Position numbers and translations under genes: made by a program. A stretch of DNA of 64,000 nt. Origin: Lentzea californiensis. GTDB lineage: Bacteria > Actinomycetota > Actinomycetes > Mycobacteriales > Pseudonocardiaceae. Numbering within the stretch: position 1 is the first letter of the stretch; every line of letters begins with the position of its first letter. Positions 42,096-50,446 of this stretch are shown here, piece by piece. The stretch spans positions 418,670 to 482,669 of the forward strand of contig NZ_JANBBE010000007.1 in the NCBI RefSeq assembly GCF_024648825.1. The letters are read 5' to 3'. The notes under the pieces were generated by a model, which saw nothing but the letters and a program-made list of their open reading frames with translations, was not told where the DNA came from and ran no database searches.

Positions 42096-42569
42096 CTATG
42101 CGCGGCGCTTCCACTGCTGGTAGACGACCCCGCTGTCGCAGGGCTGCAGCCGGACGTTCGTCATGCCCAACCTCGTGAGGCACTTGCCGGAACTGAGGTG
42201 GCGGACGCTGAGGCGCGTAGCCGAGCCGCTCACCACCCAGACCTGCGACGGCGACCCGTTGCAGCCCGCGAGGCTCACGGAGTCGCCTGCCTGCGCCGCG
42301 CACCTGTTGCTCTGGTTGCTGACCAGCTGGGTCTGGCGGCCGAACGAGCCCACCCACCTGAAGTTCTGGAACGCGCCGTCGTTGCACCCGGTGTGGTAGA
42401 CGTCGCCGTAGGGGTGTCCCACGTACCCGTCCAGGCAGGTCGGCGTGTTGACACTCTGGAACTTCCAGGTCACGGCGGCCGCGGCCGGCTGGGCGGCGGC
42501 GACGGACAGCCCGGCCGCGGCGACGACGGCGAGCGCCGCGGGCACCAGCCTGACGAAGAGCTTCTTCAT
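42096..42569 (-). CDS. Small secreted ricin-type lectin domain protein
   Basis: A 157-residue secreted protein: signal peptide (FVRLVPAALAVVAAAGLSVAAAQPAAA) then a single beta-trefoil-like domain with QFLG-type repeats: FQSVNTPTCLDGYVGHPYGD, FQNFRWVGSFGR, RCAAQAGDSVSLAGC, SSGKCLTRLG, YQQWKRR. Six cysteines. It likely binds carbohydrate and acts as an adhesion or inhibitory lectin. ATG 42569 has GGGGAAACGAC upstream. It is downstream of the subtilase gene but separated by a terminator-like stem. Confidence 0.85.
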   Translation of the reverse strand: MKKLFVRLVPAALAVVAAAGLSVAAAQPAAAAVTWKFQSVNTPTCLDGYVGHPYGDVYHTGCNDGAFQNFRWVGSFGRQTQLVSNQSNRCAAQAGDSVSLAGCNGSPSQVWVVSGSATRLSVRHLSSGKCLTRLGMTNVRLQPCDSGVVYQQWKRRA

Positions 42570-42674
42570 GTCGTTTCCCCTCTGCCGCGTCCACGACTGG
42601 ACGCGTCCCAGCGGGGAGCGTGCGGGACCACCCTTGCAGGTCCCTTGCGGGAATCCTTGAACCCGCAGGTCATG

Positions 42675-42703
42675 GGCGGTGGCGGCGCGACGCCACCACC
42701 GCC
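42675..42703 (-). terminator. Terminator after subtilase
   Basis: GGCGGTGGCG pairs with CGCCACCACCGCC (three-base bulge) ten bases after the subtilase stop. Confidence 0.6.
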
Positions 42704-42712
42704 GGTGAGGAC

Positions 42713-44536
42713 CTACGAGACGACCAGCGCGTAGTCGGCGTCGGTCGCGGCGGTCTCGACGTGCCCGTCCACGTTGACCGAGGTCGCGATCACTTCGACC
42801 GTCCAGTTGCCCGCGGCGGGCGCCTGGACGAGGACGTTCTCCACGGTGTCGACGGTGTTCGCGACGCCGCCCGCCGTGGACCAGTTGCCGGCCAGCAGGC
42901 CGTTGTTGCCCCAGTAGACGGTGCCGTTGGGGGCGGTGACCTTCAGCGTCAGGTCGTTGACGGTCGCCTTGGCCGCGGTCGGCGAACCGGCCGGGTCGGT
43001 GTAGGCCAGCGTCGCGCGCAGCGGCGTCTGGCCGTTGGACGCCACGGTGTACTTGCGGGACTGGCCGGTGACCAGGAGGTCCGTCTCGTTCACCAGGACC
43101 GGCAGCTTCCAGCCGCCCGCCTTCGCGCGGTCGTAGAGGTTGCGGACCGACGCCGTGCCCCAGCCCTGGTGCGTGCGGGTCTGGTCGTGCGTGGTGCCGG
43201 AGAACGCGTGCTGGTCGGCGGTGTTGATGAGCAGCGCCTTCGCGGTCGCCGCGTGCGGGCGGGACGTGAACACGTCGCGCTTCTTGCCGGGGGCGCCGTC
43301 GAACACGCCGTCGGACCACATCTGGAACAGCAGACCGGCGTTGCCGCAGGTGATCGGCGTGGCGCCGGACGTGCCGCCGAACGACGTCGTGTAGGCGGTG
43401 TCGCTGGTGGACGTCGTGGTGTCGATGCGGTCGTAGAAGTTCGAGATCTCCGGCTTGATGCGGCCGTCGGCGGCGGGGCCGATCGACGCTCCGCCGTTCC
43501 ACTTGTCGTCGGTGCGCGAGGCGGTGTTGTAGTGGTAGTGGCCGCCGACCGACAGCACGTTCTTCGCCCACGCCTGCGGGCGCGAGCTCCTGGTGCCCGC
43601 GTTGCTCTGCGACTGGCAGATCAGCAGGTCGTGGTCGAACACGATCCGGTCCATCTGCTGCGAGATCGAGTTGTACGACGTGGTGAGCGCGTCACCCCAG
43701 CTGTTGGACTGGAAAACCGCCCGGTACTGGCCGGCCGGGTCCACGAGCTGCTTGGTGTGGGCGTAGCGGTCGCCGGAGCCGTAGATCGCGAAGATGCCCT
43801 GCGCCTCGGGCAGCAGGCCGCGGTGCGCGGACGAGACGCCGGACGCGAAGATCTGCCCGTACGTCGCCGTGCCGTGCGAGGTGCTCGACGAGTTCCCGGT
43901 GTGCATCACCGGCGGACGGGTGCGGAACTCCTGGTGCGTGGTGCGCAGGCCGCCGTCCATCACCTCGCCTCGCACGCCCTGGCCCTTGTAGCCACCGACG
44001 CTCTCGACGTAGTTGGCTCCGGACGACTCGCGCGAGATCGCCATGTCGGTCTCCGGCGCGGACACCGGGTCGATCGCGATCACGGCGGGCAGCTTCGCGA
44101 GCTGTGCGGCTTGCCCGGCGTCCAAGGTGGCCATGATGTGCTCACGGCTCTCGGAGATGACGTTCACCTTGCCGCCCAAGGACTTCACTCTGGCGGCAAC
44201 GGCCTTCTGGTCGGCCGCGTCCTGCTCGACGAGCGTGATCAGGTAGTCGGACGAGCCGCTCAGGGCCATGATCCGCGGCTGGGTCTGGAACGGCTTCACC
44301 TCCCGCACGTAGCTCAGCCGCGCGACGCGCTCGGTGTTCGTCATGCGGGCGAGGTAGGTGCCGTCCTGGACGAACGCGCCGAGGCGCACGCCGAGCCCCT
44401 CGAGCTGGTGGCGCTGACCGTCGGACAGGGTGGTGCGGAACTGCAGCAGGTAGGCGCCCTCGGCCGGGGCAGCGACGGCAGGAACGCCGCTGATCAGCGA
44501 GAACACCGTGGCGATGCTCAACATTGTGCGCAGCAC
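42713..44536 (-). CDS. Secreted S8 family serine peptidase (subtilase)
   Basis: A 607-residue exported subtilase. The GTG start is preferred over upstream ATGs because GGAGG is placed seven bases ahead. Signal region RTMLSIATVFSLISGVPAVAA; an I9-like propeptide (about 25-165); catalytic Asp194 in GEVMDGGLRTTHQEF, His221 in TSHGTATYG and Ser390 in FGGTSGATPI. A kexin-type P domain (TDLLVTGQSRKYTVASNG ... TVEVIATSVN) ends the protein. It probably degrades extracellular protein. It is divergent from the 44777 gene. Confidence 0.93.
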   Translation of the reverse strand: MLRTMLSIATVFSLISGVPAVAAPAEGAYLLQFRTTLSDGQRHQLEGLGVRLGAFVQDGTYLARMTNTERVARLSYVREVKPFQTQPRIMALSGSSDYLITLVEQDAADQKAVAARVKSLGGKVNVISESREHIMATLDAGQAAQLAKLPAVIAIDPVSAPETDMAISRESSGANYVESVGGYKGQGVRGEVMDGGLRTTHQEFRTRPPVMHTGNSSSTSHGTATYGQIFASGVSSAHRGLLPEAQGIFAIYGSGDRYAHTKQLVDPAGQYRAVFQSNSWGDALTTSYNSISQQMDRIVFDHDLLICQSQSNAGTRSSRPQAWAKNVLSVGGHYHYNTASRTDDKWNGGASIGPAADGRIKPEISNFYDRIDTTTSTSDTAYTTSFGGTSGATPITCGNAGLLFQMWSDGVFDGAPGKKRDVFTSRPHAATAKALLINTADQHAFSGTTHDQTRTHQGWGTASVRNLYDRAKAGGWKLPVLVNETDLLVTGQSRKYTVASNGQTPLRATLAYTDPAGSPTAAKATVNDLTLKVTAPNGTVYWGNNGLLAGNWSTAGGVANTVDTVENVLVQAPAAGNWTVEVIATSVNVDGHVETAATDADYALVVS

Positions 44537-44776
44537 GAATACAACCTCCATCGGCAGGGTTGGCGGCAACCGGAGGAAGTAACCGCCCGTGACCAGGACG
44601 TTACCGGGGAAGGCCAGGTCAGGACATCAGTCGTTCGGCGGTGATCATCTCGCGGAACGGTGTAGAACAATCCCTTCCTCTGCCGATGTCCACGTTCACC
44701 CGGATGGTGCATCCGGAGTAACGTCCGATCAGGTAAGCCCGACATGCCCGGCAAAGCATTTCCGCGCGGAGGACGG

Positions 44777-45733
44777 ATGTCTGTCGCACCTGAGCAGCTG
44801 ATGGAAGAACTGCGCACCTTGTGCCGAGGGCGCGGTGTGCAGACTCCCGGTATCGACTTGCACGTCGGACCGGCGCTGCGCCAGGTCTGCGGCGTCGTCG
44901 AGACCGATGGCGCGGAAGCGGTGCGGACGAAACTGCGCGACTGGGTCGCGAACGCGGCGCGTGCTTTCCCGGCGGAGGTCCGCAACGCCGTTCTGGCGCC
45001 GCTCGGACTGCACGACGACGCGCAGTTCCGGTTCCTCAACGAACGCATCGAGTGGCTGGCGCGGCAACAGGACCGCGGTGCGCGAACGGTGCGCAGGAGG
45101 ATGGACGCCGGACTGCAGCGCCTGGTGGAAGTGGCGCTGCAGCCGGCCCCTTCGACGACGCACGTGGCGCCGTCGGAACTGTGGCACGTCAAGGAGTTCG
45201 ACGCGCTGCTGAAGCTGGACGGTCCGACGCCCGCGTGCACGGAACGCCGGACCGTTGTGGCCGACACCGACGGTGTCAACGAGATCGCGTGGTCGATCAC
45301 GATCCCCTCCCCCACGCCCGACGGCGCTCCAGGCGACCTGGACGTGGAGGTGTTGCACGGGGTCGAGCTCATCGGCCACGAACGTCCGTCCCCGCGGCGC
45401 TTCCTGATGAAGCTGCGGTTGCCCCGACCCCTCAACGCAGGGCAAACGCACCAGTTCGCGCTCGAAGTGCGCGTGCCGCGCGGACAATCGATGCGTCCGA
45501 CCTACGTGTTCTGGCCGGAGCGGATGTGCGAGTCGTTCCGGTTGCGGGTGCGGTTCGACCGGGACGACCTGCCGGAGTCGGTGTGGCGCGTCGAGGAAGC
45601 CCTGGCGCGCGACACCGATGACCTGACGCCTTGGCCGCAGTCGTTGCCGCTGGACGAGATCGGTGAGATCGACGTGCAGTTCCCACACCCTCGTCAGGGC
45701 CGCGGCTACGGCGTGCAGTGGACGCCACGCTGA
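44777..45733 (+). CDS. Conserved hypothetical protein
   Basis: A 318-residue soluble protein. GGAGGA precedes the ATG at 44777. The N-terminal half is helical (VAPEQLMEELRTLCRGRGVQTPGIDLHVGPALRQVCGV and AVRTKLRDWVANAARAFPAEVRNAVLAPLGL, then LNERIEWLARQQDRG); the second half is beta-rich (NEIAWSITIPSPTPDG ... QTHQFALEVRVPRGQ, YVFWPERMCESFRLRVRFD). The HTH-free N-terminal layout with LRTLCRGRGVQTPGID is seen in other actinobacteria, but I know of no function. It stands alone. Confidence 0.8.
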   Translation: MSVAPEQLMEELRTLCRGRGVQTPGIDLHVGPALRQVCGVVETDGAEAVRTKLRDWVANAARAFPAEVRNAVLAPLGLHDDAQFRFLNERIEWLARQQDRGARTVRRRMDAGLQRLVEVALQPAPSTTHVAPSELWHVKEFDALLKLDGPTPACTERRTVVADTDGVNEIAWSITIPSPTPDGAPGDLDVEVLHGVELIGHERPSPRRFLMKLRLPRPLNAGQTHQFALEVRVPRGQSMRPTYVFWPERMCESFRLRVRFDRDDLPESVWRVEEALARDTDDLTPWPQSLPLDEIGEIDVQFPHPRQGRGYGVQWTPR

Positions 45734-45746
45734 TTGCCGGAGCCGT

Positions 45747-45779
45747 TCAGATCATTTCGATGCAGAAGTGCGGTTCCAC
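45747..45779 (-). CDS. Candidate ten-residue peptide ORF
   Basis: A GTG frame encoding MEPHFCIEMI, then TGA. The preceding AAGGGAGGTG is among the strongest Shine-Dalgarno matches in the window and is spaced six bases from the GTG, which is hard to explain unless it is translated. It lies 50 bases downstream of the 33-residue ORF. Alternatively it is a leader or chance motif. Confidence 0.35.
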   Translation of the reverse strand: MEPHFCIEMI

Positions 45780-45829
45780 GGCTGACACCTCCCTTTGATG
45801 GCCAGGGAGAACCGCAGTCCGAAGCGGAG

Positions 45830-45931
45830 TCAGATCACCGTCGCGATGAAGACGCTGCCGGCCATGAATCCCACGAAAAGGCAGACGGCGGCAACCTTCA
45901 CAACGGTGGCGAGTGAGCAGATCATTCTCAT
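45830..45931 (-). CDS. Candidate small membrane protein (33 aa)
   Basis: A 33-residue hydrophobic frame beginning MRMICSLATVVKVAAVCLFV and ending AGSVFIATVI. It has one membrane span and two Cys. AGAAGG sits 11 bases before the ATG. The upstream 45945-46020 hairpin would cover part of this ribosome site. Probably a single-span membrane peptide, toxin-like or regulatory; unproven. Confidence 0.45.
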   Translation of the reverse strand: MRMICSLATVVKVAAVCLFVGFMAGSVFIATVI

Positions 45932-45944
45932 CGAAGAATTCACC

Positions 45945-46020
45945 TTCTCATTCTGACTGGCTTTCGGGCTGTTGTTCTCGCCGATGCACCAAGAATGGCT
46001 TTTCGCCAGCAGAATGAGAA
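45945..46020 (-). promoter_or_regulatory. Hairpin upstream of small ORF
   Basis: TTCTCATTCTGACTGG (45945-45960) is complementary, with one bulged base, to CCAGCAGAATGAGAA (46006-46020); the loop is 45 bases. In the minus-strand transcript the 3' arm overlaps the AGAAGG ribosome site of the 33-residue ORF, so folding could control its translation. Confidence 0.5.
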
Positions 46021-46021
46021 C

Positions 46022-46054
46022 GGGTTTCCTGTTTCACACTGAATGAGGAAACCC
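46022..46054 (-). terminator. Nudix gene terminator
   Basis: GGGTTTCCT and AGGAAACCC are perfect 9-base arms with a 15-base loop, eight bases after the Nudix stop. Confidence 0.6.
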
Positions 46055-46062
46055 TCGGAGTG

Positions 46063-46644
46063 TTATTTCTGGGTCGTGCGGCGCAACGCCATGACGAGCA
46101 GCGCGTGGGAACTGCCGGCGTGCGGGAGCATGCCCTGGCGGACGAGGTCGAGCGCGTGGCAGAACGGCATGGTCCGCACGCGCAGGTCCGCCTCACCGGG
46201 TTCGAGCGACGGCTCGCCCTGGGTGAGGTCGGTGGCCAGGAAGATGTGGTCGACGTGGTTGCTCAGGCTGTCGGCGCCGTGGATCTGGCCGAGCCGCTCC
46301 CATCTCGCCGCCCGCAGCCCGGTCTCCTCCGCCAGCTCACGACGTGCCGCGGCAAGGGGATCGGAGTCCGTCTCGTCGACGGCGCCACCGGGCAGCCGCC
46401 ACTCCGTGCCGCCGTGGGTGTAGATCCACTGGCGGGTCAGCACGACCTCGTCGTCGTCCTGGATCGCGAGGACCGTCACCGATCCCGGCGCCACGACGTG
46501 GGTGTAGGTGCCATGACCGCCATCGGGTCTGACGACCTTGTCGGAGCGGACCTCGAACCACGGCGACCGGTGGACCACGTTGGTCGCCAAGCGCTGCCAG
46601 ACCATCACCACACCAGCCGCCTCGTCGAGCCGCGTCATCACCAT
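46063..46644 (-). CDS. Nudix hydrolase
   Basis: A 193-residue Nudix protein. The Nudix box is in LPGGAVDETDSDPLAAARRELAEETGL (REL.EETGL matched, with one extra residue in the spacer). The N-terminal beta region NVVHRSPWFEVRSDKVVRPDG and later HIFLATDLTQGEPSLEPGE resemble ADP-ribose or sugar-nucleotide pyrophosphatases. An internal ATG at residue 14 (MVWQRL) may be the true start. It lies divergently from the TPR-type XRE gene at 46769. Confidence 0.9.
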   Translation of the reverse strand: MVMTRLDEAAGVVMVWQRLATNVVHRSPWFEVRSDKVVRPDGGHGTYTHVVAPGSVTVLAIQDDDEVVLTRQWIYTHGGTEWRLPGGAVDETDSDPLAAARRELAEETGLRAARWERLGQIHGADSLSNHVDHIFLATDLTQGEPSLEPGEADLRVRTMPFCHALDLVRQGMLPHAGSSHALLVMALRRTTQK

Positions 46645-46768
46645 GACTCACATGGAACCATCGCCGACCGCTCCAGATAGACCCAGTTGATCGTCAATCA
46701 CAGGCCAATTAATGGACATTCCGCATTCGGGTGTTTGACGACGTACACACTTCCGGGGGAGGGAGGGG

Positions 46769-47872
46769 GTGAAGCCGTTGCCGCCCACGTTCGCCCAGGA
46801 GGTTCGCCGCCTGCGCAACGAGCGCGGGCTCTCGCTCAACCAGATGACCGGCCTCGTACCGTACAGCAAGGGACACCTCAGCAAGATCGAGAACGGCCAG
46901 GTTCACCCGAACCCCGAAATGGCCAGACTCTTCGACAACGCGCTGCAGGCCGACGGCCATCTGATCGAACTGGCCGACGCCCCGGAACGCCCGATCCCGA
47001 GCGACCACACGACGTTGCTCACCTTCGACTCGATGTTCGACCACCACCGCGCCCTCGGCCACCGGCTGAGCCCGGAGGTGGTGCTGTCGAGTCTGCGTCC
47101 CCAGGTCGACGCACTGAGTTCCATGGCCCGCTCCGCCGACGACCCCGGCCTCGGGCGCGGCCTGTGGCTGCTGGCCGCCCGGTACGCCGAGTACGCGGGC
47201 TGGATGGAACAGGAACGCGGCGACGACGCCTCGGCGGCCGATTTCACCCGGCGCGCCGTGAAGTACGCGGCGAAGGGCGGTGACTCGGAGCTGGCGTCCT
47301 GGGCACACGTCCGGATCTCCGAATTCGCTCTGTACCGCGGTGATGCCCGCGCCACCGTCAAGTACGCGCGCGAAGCCGGCAAGTCCCGCTCGACCGCGGT
47401 GCAGGCGGCGGCCGCCCTGCGCGAAGCCCAGGGCTACGCCCTCGCCGGGGCCGCCGACCGCTGCCACGCCGCCCTGGACCGCGCCGCCGAACTGCAACGG
47501 GTATTGAGCGAATCCCCGTACGGCACAACGAGTCTCATCGATCAGGTGGCCATCGCGCGCGCCTGGACGTTCCACGACCTGGGCCGCCACGCCGAGGCCG
47601 CCGCGATCCTCGACACCCAGATGCCGCTGATCTCCCCCACGGCCCTGCGCGCCCGCACCCGCTTCGGCCTGCGCAGGGCCCTCGCGCACGCCGAGGCCGG
47701 CGACGTCGACCACGCCTGCGATCTGGTCGCCGACCTGCTCGACGACATCCGCCAGGTGCAGTCCGCGACCGTCCACATCGACCTGACCGCGTTCAGCAAG
47801 TTGTTGTCCCGCTTGAGGCCTGCGGCGGGGCGCGAGGTGGCGGGCGAGATCGGCGAGATCCTCTTCGCCTAG
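46769..47872 (+). CDS. XRE regulator with TPR-like C-terminal domain
   Basis: A 367-residue regulator. GGGGGAGGGAGG precedes the GTG start. Cro/C1 HTH at about residues 8-60 (FAQEVRRLRNERGLSLNQMTGLVPYSKGHLSKIENGQVHPNPEMARLFDNAL). The rest is helical TPR-type (LLAARYAEYAGWMEQERGDDASAADFTRRAVKYAA, SAALREAQGYALAGAADRCHAALDRAAEL). Such HTH-TPR proteins (Pseudonocardiales and streptomycetes have many) may sense peptides or partners, as RRNPP receptors do elsewhere. Divergent Nudix gene and small ORFs lie upstream. Confidence 0.9.
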   Translation: MKPLPPTFAQEVRRLRNERGLSLNQMTGLVPYSKGHLSKIENGQVHPNPEMARLFDNALQADGHLIELADAPERPIPSDHTTLLTFDSMFDHHRALGHRLSPEVVLSSLRPQVDALSSMARSADDPGLGRGLWLLAARYAEYAGWMEQERGDDASAADFTRRAVKYAAKGGDSELASWAHVRISEFALYRGDARATVKYAREAGKSRSTAVQAAAALREAQGYALAGAADRCHAALDRAAELQRVLSESPYGTTSLIDQVAIARAWTFHDLGRHAEAAAILDTQMPLISPTALRARTRFGLRRALAHAEAGDVDHACDLVADLLDDIRQVQSATVHIDLTAFSKLLSRLRPAAGREVAGEIGEILFA

Positions 47873-48804
47873 ACGTCCGCGCGGTCGTGGCTGTAGGGAG
47901 CCTCGCCGAAGTGGCTCAGCGCATGGTGCAGCCGGGTTCCGCCCTCATCGCCGAACCGCCCGATCCGCCGCGTCCGGCCGGTCCGAGGTGTGACCACGAG
48001 AACGTTGTGCCGGGTCAGCCGCAGTTCCTGGACCTCCGCCCAGCCGAGTCGGCGGCCGCGGAACGACAACCCGTCCGGCGAGACGGTCACCCACGGGCCG
48101 AACACGAAGCGGCGCAGGAAGTTCCCGGCGAGCAGCACGATGACGCCCCAGCCCACCAGCGACAAGATCTGGTGGCCGCCGAAGCCCTCGAACGCCCACG
48201 GCGTGCTGCGGACCGCCGCGATCGTCGCGAACATCAGCAGCACGAGTTGGACTTTCCAGTTCAGCCACGACTTGCGCGTGTCGACCACGGTGACGTCACG
48301 GGTCGGTTCGTCGAGCTTGATCGCTTCGAGGTCCTTGCCGAGGTCCCGCGCGAGCGGCCGCGCGACGCGGAACACGAGGTACAGCCACGCCGGCGCGAAC
48401 GGCAGCGTCAGCCACGCCCAGCCTTCGAACGGCTGGCCGGCGGCACGGACGTGGTGCGAACGGCGTCCGGTGCCTTCGCGCTCGAGCGCGACCTTCCGGC
48501 CGATGTCGGCGGGGCCGAGGAAGCCCACGATCTCCTCGCCCGCCGGCTCGGCCGCGCCGTCGTAATGGAGGTCGGCGGCGCATTGGTGCCAGAAGCCGAA
48601 TCCATGCGTGCTGACCGGGCCGTGGCGGTGGCAGATCCGTGCCACCGCGTAGGTCTGGCCCGGCGCGATGGCGGGGTCGGGGCCGTGCACGCCGTTGGAC
48701 TGGCTGATGATCGTGGCACCGATCAGCCAGCCCAGCACGGTCAGGAACAGAACGACGAAGGCCAGTTTCCCGGCCTTCCTCCGCAACTGTGGGTTCACCC
48801 GCAC
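47869..48804 (-). CDS. Membrane protein with PH-like tail
   Basis: A 311-residue membrane protein: first span LAFVVLFLTVLGWLIGATII, an extracytoplasmic-like stretch with three Cys/His (ICHRHGPVSTHGFGFWHQC), second span (AWLTLPFAPAWLYLVFRV), third and fourth spans (VQLVLLMFATIAAV and ILSLVGWGVIVLLAGNFL), then a bacterial PH-like domain (VTVSPDGLSFRGRRLGWAEVQELRLTRHNVLVV). It may correspond to DUF6346-type proteins of this group. A GTG at 48798 is an alternative start with better ribosome-site spacing. Its stop overlaps the XRE gene's end. Confidence 0.8.
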   Translation of the reverse strand: MRVNPQLRRKAGKLAFVVLFLTVLGWLIGATIISQSNGVHGPDPAIAPGQTYAVARICHRHGPVSTHGFGFWHQCAADLHYDGAAEPAGEEIVGFLGPADIGRKVALEREGTGRRSHHVRAAGQPFEGWAWLTLPFAPAWLYLVFRVARPLARDLGKDLEAIKLDEPTRDVTVVDTRKSWLNWKVQLVLLMFATIAAVRSTPWAFEGFGGHQILSLVGWGVIVLLAGNFLRRFVFGPWVTVSPDGLSFRGRRLGWAEVQELRLTRHNVLVVTPRTGRTRRIGRFGDEGGTRLHHALSHFGEAPYSHDRADV

Positions 48805-48960
48805 CTACCTCGCCGCCGGCTCGTGCCGCTCGGGCGTCCTCTGGTACCTGTCCGGCGCAGCCACGTCACGCGATCAGAGGCTAGCGGAACGGGTTGGACC
48901 GTACGGGCTAATCGCCTTGGCCCGGGGGACCGAGGCGATACGACCGCGTGCGGAACCGGC

Positions 48961-49857
48961 CTAGACCGCGGTCCGCTGACCTTCCCGCTCCAACGCCTCG
49001 GCCATCTCCACCCAGGCCTCCGCGCAGCCGCGTGCCATGTCCGCCACCAGTTCCCGGCAGTGCGACGGCACCCCGGACACGACGGTGGCCCACTCGCCGG
49101 ACGACACCGCGTGCGCCTCCAGCCAGCGCAGCACCAACCGGCCGTGCTCGTTGAACCGCAACGAGGGATCGCGCCGCAGGATCGGCAGCGTGACGTCGGG
49201 ATCGCGCACCTCGGTCCGCCCGGCGGGCAGCACGGCGTCGGCCCGTTCGGCGGCCCGCATGCGTTCCGGCACGGGGTCCATGCCGGCGCTCAGGCGGCGG
49301 CGGACGTCCCGGACGGTGCCCGGTGACACCCCGGCGGCGCGGGCGATGTCGCGCAGTGAGGCGTCGGGTCGTTCCTGGACCATCCGGCCGGCCAGGCGGC
49401 GGCCGGCGGCGGAGTTGACCGGCCGGAGCTTTCCGTCCCTGCCGATCCGCACCGGGGCCTGCCCGCCCACGGCGCGCCGCAGCACGCCGACGGACTTGGC
49501 GGCGAGGCCCGTGGACGCGGCGATCGCCCGGTCCGACCACTGCGGGTGCGAGCGCAGCAACCTCCTGGCCGCCGACTCGCGGTCGGCGGTCGACAGCGTC
49601 GCGAGGTTCAGCGACACCGCCAGGCCGAAGAGGTCCTCCGCTGGCCCGTCGACGTACTCGACCTCGACGGAGCGGCAGCCGCGCAGCACGGCGGCCTTCA
49701 GGCGGTGCGTGCCGTCGACGACCTTCATCGTCGAGCGGTGCACCACGATCGGTGGCAGATGAGCGCCGGACGACGCGAGTGAACGAACGAAGTCATCGCT
49801 GAGGCCACGAAGCCGTGGCGAGTCCGCGGACCGCAGCGCGGTGATGTCTACGAGCAT
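48961..49857 (-). CDS. ParB/StrR-like regulator
   Basis: A 298-residue protein. An N-terminal ParB-nuclease-like domain (about 1-90: LVDITALRSADSPRLRGLSDDF, PPIVVHRSTMKVVDGTHRLKAAVLRGCRSVEVEYVDGPAEDLF) is followed by two HTH-like units (WSDRAIAASTGLAAKSVGVLRRAVGG and PDASLRDIARAAGVSPGTVRDVRRRL). This layout is that of StrR-type pathway regulators of antibiotic clusters rather than of chromosome-partition ParB. The target genes are unknown, and no biosynthetic cluster is visible here. ATG 49857. Confidence 0.85.
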   Translation of the reverse strand: MLVDITALRSADSPRLRGLSDDFVRSLASSGAHLPPIVVHRSTMKVVDGTHRLKAAVLRGCRSVEVEYVDGPAEDLFGLAVSLNLATLSTADRESAARRLLRSHPQWSDRAIAASTGLAAKSVGVLRRAVGGQAPVRIGRDGKLRPVNSAAGRRLAGRMVQERPDASLRDIARAAGVSPGTVRDVRRRLSAGMDPVPERMRAAERADAVLPAGRTEVRDPDVTLPILRRDPSLRFNEHGRLVLRWLEAHAVSSGEWATVVSGVPSHCRELVADMARGCAEAWVEMAEALEREGQRTAV

Positions 49858-49936
49858 GCTGAATCGAGCCCCCCAGGCTGAATCTCCCCAGAACCCCCAG
49901 GTGTCCGGAGACGACCAGAGCAGGTTAGCTACTCGT

Positions 49937-50329
49937 TCAACGGGAGCGCCACTCAATCGCGGGACAGACGTCCATCACCATGCGCAGACCGGCCTCTCGC
50001 GTGCGCGCGTACGCCGCGTCGTCGACCACGCCGAGCTGGAACCAGACCGCCTTCGCCCCGATCGCGACGGCCTCGTCCGCGAACTGGCCGGCGTCCTCCG
50101 AGCGGCGGAACACGTCCACGACGTCGACCGGGAACGGGATGTCCGCCAGCGTCGGATAGCCCTGCTCGCCGTGCACGGTCTCGGCGGACGGGTGCACCGG
50201 CACGATCTTCTTCCCGCGTTGCTGCAGGAAGCGGGCCACTCCGTGGGCCGCGCGGGACGGGTTGTCCGAGAGGCCGACGATGGCCCAGACCTGGCAGTTC
50301 TCGAGGATCCAGTCGACGTCTTCGCGCAT
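49937..50329 (-). CDS. CoA-binding protein
   Basis: A 130-residue YccU-type CoA-binding domain: WAIVGLSDNPSRAAHGVARFLQQRGKKIVPVHPSAETVHGEQGYPTL, then VDVVDVFRRSEDAGQFADEAVAIGAKAVWFQLGVVDDAAYARTREAGLRMVMD. The Rossmann-like fold binds CoA; the role in metabolism or regulation is not known. ATG 50329 has AGGGTGG upstream. Alone in its orientation before the YciI gene. Confidence 0.92.
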   Translation of the reverse strand: MREDVDWILENCQVWAIVGLSDNPSRAAHGVARFLQQRGKKIVPVHPSAETVHGEQGYPTLADIPFPVDVVDVFRRSEDAGQFADEAVAIGAKAVWFQLGVVDDAAYARTREAGLRMVMDVCPAIEWRSR

Positions 50330-50446
50330 GCCGTCCACCCTAACCTTGTGACCCCGGTCACATTTGCCGGAAGCCGGTCGAAACACCGGGGTCCCCGATC
50401 GACGCCTCGGTACAAACGCACCTGACACCAGCCAGAGGAGATCGAG

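Larger units (their letters stand above)
45734..46062. other. 329-base AT-richer island with small ORFs and hairpins
   Basis: Average GC here is clearly lower than in the flanking genes (about 50-55 percent). It contains two minus-strand small ORFs (45830-45931 and 45747-45779), a 15-base-pair hairpin (45945-46020) and a Nudix terminator (46022-46054), listed separately. No larger frame is credible. Confidence 0.6.

Noticed and set aside
44518..45435. Minus-strand frame opposite the 44777 gene
   Set aside because: Ser/Arg-rich shadow frame; the plus-strand gene has a proper ribosome site and domain-like sequence.
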